This document shows positions 61,543 through 64,000 of a stretch of 64,000 bases of DNA, piece by piece. Within the stretch, counting starts at the first letter, position 1. Each line of letters opens with the position of its first letter. The DNA is from Tautonia sociabilis (GTDB taxonomy: Bacteria; Planctomycetota; Planctomycetia; Isosphaerales; Isosphaeraceae). Location: positions 1 through 64,000 of the forward strand of contig NZ_RYZH01000011.1 in NCBI RefSeq assembly GCF_003977685.1, read 5' to 3'. The translations under genes were made by a program, and so were the position numbers. The notes under the pieces are model-generated. The model was not told the origin of the DNA and did no database searches. It saw only the letters and a list, made by a program, of their open reading frames with translations.

Positions 61543-62685
61543 ATGGATCGGGATCTGGTGCGCGAGGACATCGCACATTCGTCGAGCACGTGGGTCATCA
61601 AGATCGGCACCAGCGTTCTCGCCGCGCCCGACGGGACCCTGGACGAAGGGCGGATCGCCCGCCTCTCGGACCAGATTTCCGACGTTCTCGAAACCGGCAG
61701 GAGGGTCGCCCTGGTCAGCTCCGGGGCGGTCGGCGCCGGGATCGGCCGCCTGGGACTCTCGAAGAGGCCCACCGACCTGAGGAGGCTTCAGGCCGCCGCC
61801 GCCGCCGGCCAGGCCTTCCTGATCCGGGCCTACGACGACGCGTTTCTCCGCCGGGGGCGCCACGCCGCCCAGATCCTGCTGACCCGAGCCGATTTCGACG
61901 ATCGGACGCGATACCTCAACGTCCGCAACACCTTGCTGACGCTCTTCGAGTATGGCGCCGTCCCGATTATCAACGAGAACGACACCGTCAGCGTCGACGA
62001 GATCCGCTTCGGCGACAACGACTTCCTCGCCGCCCAGGTGACCAATCTCCTCGGCGCCCCGCTGCTGCTGATCCTCAGTGTCGTCGATGGCCTTCTGCCC
62101 GGCGATCCGGCCGACAACGGGGCTCCCCAGGAGCCGATCCGGGTGATTAACGACGTCGACGACGCGATCGTCCGCTTCGTCGGCTCCGGCCGCAGCGCCC
62201 TCGGCTCAGGAGGGATGAAGAGCAAGCTGGAGGCGGCCCGCCTGGTTTCCCGGGCCGGGGGCTCGGTGATCATCTCCTCCGGTCGCAAGGAAGACACGAT
62301 CCGACACGTCCTGGAGGGGAAGCCGGTCGGGACCCTGATTCCGGCCCAGGGGGCGACGCAACAGGCCCGGAGGCGTTGGATCGGCTTGACGGCCCGCCCC
62401 CGGGGCTTTCTCGTGGTCGACGACGGTGCCCGGATCGCACTCGAGTCGGGCCGGGGAAGCCTGCTGGCGATCGGCGTCGTGGAGGTCGAGGGGGAGTTCG
62501 CCAAGGGGGAAGTCGTCGGGATCCGGGATCGTTCGGGGGCGGAGTTCGCCCGGGGGCTGTCCAACTACTCCTGGGACGAGGCGAGACGGATTCGGGGGCT
62601 CCGCACCGACCAGATCGCCGCCACGCTCGGCACAGCCCCGTATGACGAGGTCATCCACCGGGACAACCTGGCCGTCCTCGGCTGA
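61543..62685 (+). CDS. proB: Glutamate 5-kinase
   Basis: ProB phosphorylates glutamate in the first step of proline synthesis. The 380-residue protein has the amino-acid-kinase domain, with VIKIGTSVL (K20), LVSSGAVGAGIGRLGL, IINENDTVSVDE, FGDNDFLAA and GSGGMKSKLEAA, and a C-terminal PUA domain (about 285-375). The length is usual (about 370). It is divergent from purF. A partner proA is not in the window. Confidence 0.95.
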   Translation: MDRDLVREDIAHSSSTWVIKIGTSVLAAPDGTLDEGRIARLSDQISDVLETGRRVALVSSGAVGAGIGRLGLSKRPTDLRRLQAAAAAGQAFLIRAYDDAFLRRGRHAAQILLTRADFDDRTRYLNVRNTLLTLFEYGAVPIINENDTVSVDEIRFGDNDFLAAQVTNLLGAPLLLILSVVDGLLPGDPADNGAPQEPIRVINDVDDAIVRFVGSGRSALGSGGMKSKLEAARLVSRAGGSVIISSGRKEDTIRHVLEGKPVGTLIPAQGATQQARRRWIGLTARPRGFLVVDDGARIALESGRGSLLAIGVVEVEGEFAKGEVVGIRDRSGAEFARGLSNYSWDEARRIRGLRTDQIAATLGTAPYDEVIHRDNLAVLG

Positions 62686-62738
62686 GCGACCCGACCGGAG
62701 GGAGGAAGGGCTTCTCCCAACCCTCTGGCCCCCGATGT

Positions 62739-62744
62739 TAGAAT
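62739..62744 (+). promoter_or_regulatory. Possible -10 element of the small exported protein gene
   Basis: TAGAAT in a short A/T-rich patch about 90 bases before the ATG at 62835. No good -35. Confidence 0.3.
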
Positions 62745-62834
62745 TCGAGACGGTCGGGGCCGCGATCGTCGGCCTCGATCGGCGTCGAGGGATTCCGGAG
62801 CCGCTCGTCGATCGCCGGGTCGGAGGTACCACCC

Positions 62835-63515
62835 ATGTCGCGTCCTCGTCTCCTCGGTCCGTGCCTGCCGACGATGGTCGCGGTCGGGCTCGCCGGTTTC
62901 CTCGTCGACTCCCCCTGCCGGGCCCAGTTCAACGGCTCCCCGTTCGATCCCTTCCGGGCCGCGTATCGGACCTCCAGCTACCCGGTGGCCCCCTCGGTGG
63001 TGCCGGGCCAGGTCCGAACGGTCACACCCCCCGGCCTGGGCACCGTCCCCGGGATCGGCCAGCCCTACGACCTGAATTACACGATTCCCTCGTTCAGCGC
63101 TCCCCGAGGAGGGCGGTTCGACCGCCTCGACGAGGAGCTCTTCGGCCCCCTGGGCGATCCCTACAGCCGCTTCCGCCAGCCCGAGGGCAGCGAGCCCCAG
63201 GACGACGAATATTCCAACCTCCAGGAGCAACGGCGGCAAGTTTATCTGGAGGCCACCGACCCGAGAACGCCCCCCGAACGACGGGCCGAGCTGATGCGGG
63301 AGTATGAGCAACTCGGTCGGCGGGCCGATCTCCTCGGAGCGGGGATCTCACGGAGAATTCCGGGCGGTCGATCGGCACCCTCCAGGTCGCCCGGGGGCCT
63401 GGCCGCCGCTGGGCTGCCCTCCGAAGTCCGGTCCTTCGACGACCTGGTCCTGTGGGCCCGCCGGGTCAACCGGGAGGCGATTCGGGCCGGCGTCGTCCGC
63501 CCCGGATCGAACTGA
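62835..63515 (+). CDS. Hypothetical exported protein
   Basis: I do not recognise the family. The 226-residue product has a signal peptide (to about residue 31, CRAQF), a Pro/Ser-rich segment (about 45-95) and a Gln/Arg-rich helical part (EPQDDEYSNLQEQRRQVYLEA) that may form a short coiled coil. The C-terminal region contains FDDLVLWARRVNREAIRAG. GGAGGT precedes the ATG by about nine bases. It sits between proB and nuoA. Confidence 0.65.
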   Translation: MSRPRLLGPCLPTMVAVGLAGFLVDSPCRAQFNGSPFDPFRAAYRTSSYPVAPSVVPGQVRTVTPPGLGTVPGIGQPYDLNYTIPSFSAPRGGRFDRLDEELFGPLGDPYSRFRQPEGSEPQDDEYSNLQEQRRQVYLEATDPRTPPERRAELMREYEQLGRRADLLGAGISRRIPGGRSAPSRSPGGLAAAGLPSEVRSFDDLVLWARRVNREAIRAGVVRPGSN

Positions 63516-63529
63516 CGACCCCTGGACCC

Positions 63530-63557
63530 TTGACGGCCGGCCCCGCATTTTTACAAT
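63530..63557 (+). promoter_or_regulatory. Sigma70-like promoter upstream of nuoA
   Basis: TTGACG, 16 bases, then TACAAT. Both hexamers match the consensus at five of six positions. It lies about 200 bases before the nuoA GTG and upstream of the Rex-type site. Confidence 0.6.
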
Positions 63558-63682
63558 CAAACCGGTCAAGCCGAGGGGTGGGGGACGATCTCCGCCCGTC
63601 GGTGGCGGGCCGGCCCCCGAGGTGTCCCGCATCCCCGAGGCAGGCCTCTTCCGGCGCCATCCGGTTTTTTTTATCGTTTCCC

Positions 63683-63700
63683 TTGTGAAACCATTCACAA
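63683..63700 (+). promoter_or_regulatory. Rex-type operator upstream of nuoA
   Basis: TTGTGAAACCATTCACAA is TTGTGAA-N4-TTCACAA, a perfect match to the consensus for the redox repressor Rex, which senses the NADH/NAD+ ratio. The flanking bases extend the symmetry to C...G (8-bp arms). It lies 52 bases before nuoA, and Rex is known to control nuo operons in Streptomyces. Confidence 0.7.
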
Positions 63701-63752
63701 GCGGGGTGACCCCGTCGTCGCCGACGGCGGGCCGAGTCTACGGGAGCGTCGC

Positions 63753-64000
63753 GTGGGGATCGAATTCACGCCGATCTTCTTGATGATCCTGGTCGGCATT
63801 TCGGTGGCGGTCGGCATGCTCGTGTCGAGCTACCTGCTGAGCCCCGGTCGGGCGAAGACGCCCGGCAATCGGGTGAAGCAGATGCCCTACGAATCGGGCA
63901 TGGACCCGGTCGGCGACGCCCGGCAGCGGTTCGACGTCCGGTACTATCTCGTGGCGATCGAGTTTCTGATCTTCGACGTGGAATTGTTGTTGCTCTACCC
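63753..64000 (+). CDS. nuoA: NADH-quinone oxidoreductase subunit A (partial)
   Basis: The GTG at 63753 is preceded by GGGAG at six bases. The 82 residues visible before the window ends include the family's first membrane helix (IFLMILVGISVAVGMLVSSYLL), the conserved MPYESGMDPVGDARQRFDVRYY (whole loop, in which the Glu-Ser-Gly and the Arg-Phe are invariant) and the start of the second helix FLIFDVELLLLYP. NuoA is an integral membrane subunit of complex I. This is presumably the first gene of a nuo operon running to the right. Confidence 0.95.
   Translation, partial: MGIEFTPIFLMILVGISVAVGMLVSSYLLSPGRAKTPGNRVKQMPYESGMDPVGDARQRFDVRYYLVAIEFLIFDVELLLLY

Overview
The window is about 64 kb of very GC-rich chromosomal DNA. 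I infer a planctomycete, most likely of the Isosphaeraceae type. The reasons are the long Ser/Thr kinases with a TPR tail or planctomycete-style N-terminus, an exported protein with an N-terminal SLEARTLMA motif (like the planctomycete LEPR-xLL signal), several multihaem cytochromes, and proline-rich exported proteins. Housekeeping genes are scattered among accessory ones. I found 41 complete or nearly complete protein genes plus one gene fragment at the left edge. I saw no rRNA, tRNA or CRISPR array.

Layout. 1-1145: the end of an IS110-like transposase, then about 1 kb with no convincing gene. 1146-3770: folD, a TIM-barrel sugar isomerase and tpx. 3880-6216 (minus): a membrane protein and a fetAB-type ABC transporter. 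6368-10361: a zinc-ribbon GTPase, a GrpE-like protein, a Ca2+/Na+ antiporter and an exported intradiol dioxygenase. 10484-12763 (minus): a VIT-vWA protein. 13045-23181: a seven-gene run with two Hsp70 proteins (one fused to a vWA domain), a zinc-ribbon membrane protein, two FHA membrane proteins, a toroid-vWA membrane protein and an SH3b-like membrane protein. 23254-27873 (minus): a giant exported amidohydrolase with an RND-porter-like insert. 28124-30713: queF, a SAM hydrolase and bioA. 30763-35566 (minus): a lactonase-type propeller, a Ser/Thr kinase, a PP2C phosphatase and a PIG-L/BshB-type deacetylase. 35944-37908: floA and a class II cyclic-nucleotide phosphodiesterase. 38173-53551: multihaem cytochromes, two barrel-like outer-membrane proteins, a GlcG-like exported protein and a His-rich exported protein. 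53624-59466 (minus): a kinase-TPR protein and an FHA-GAF-cyclase. 59749-64000: purF (minus), proB, a small exported protein and the start of nuoA.

Two regions stand out. The Hsp70/vWA/FHA run, with its own GTPase and GrpE genes upstream, looks like a membrane-tethered chaperone and adhesion-domain signalling system that I cannot assign to a known pathway. The cytochrome-barrel region looks like a possible electron conduit across the outer membrane. Just before nuoA there is a perfect match to the Rex redox-repressor operator, next to a good promoter. Several convergent gene pairs are separated by long, perfect GC-rich hairpins that lack a T-tract.
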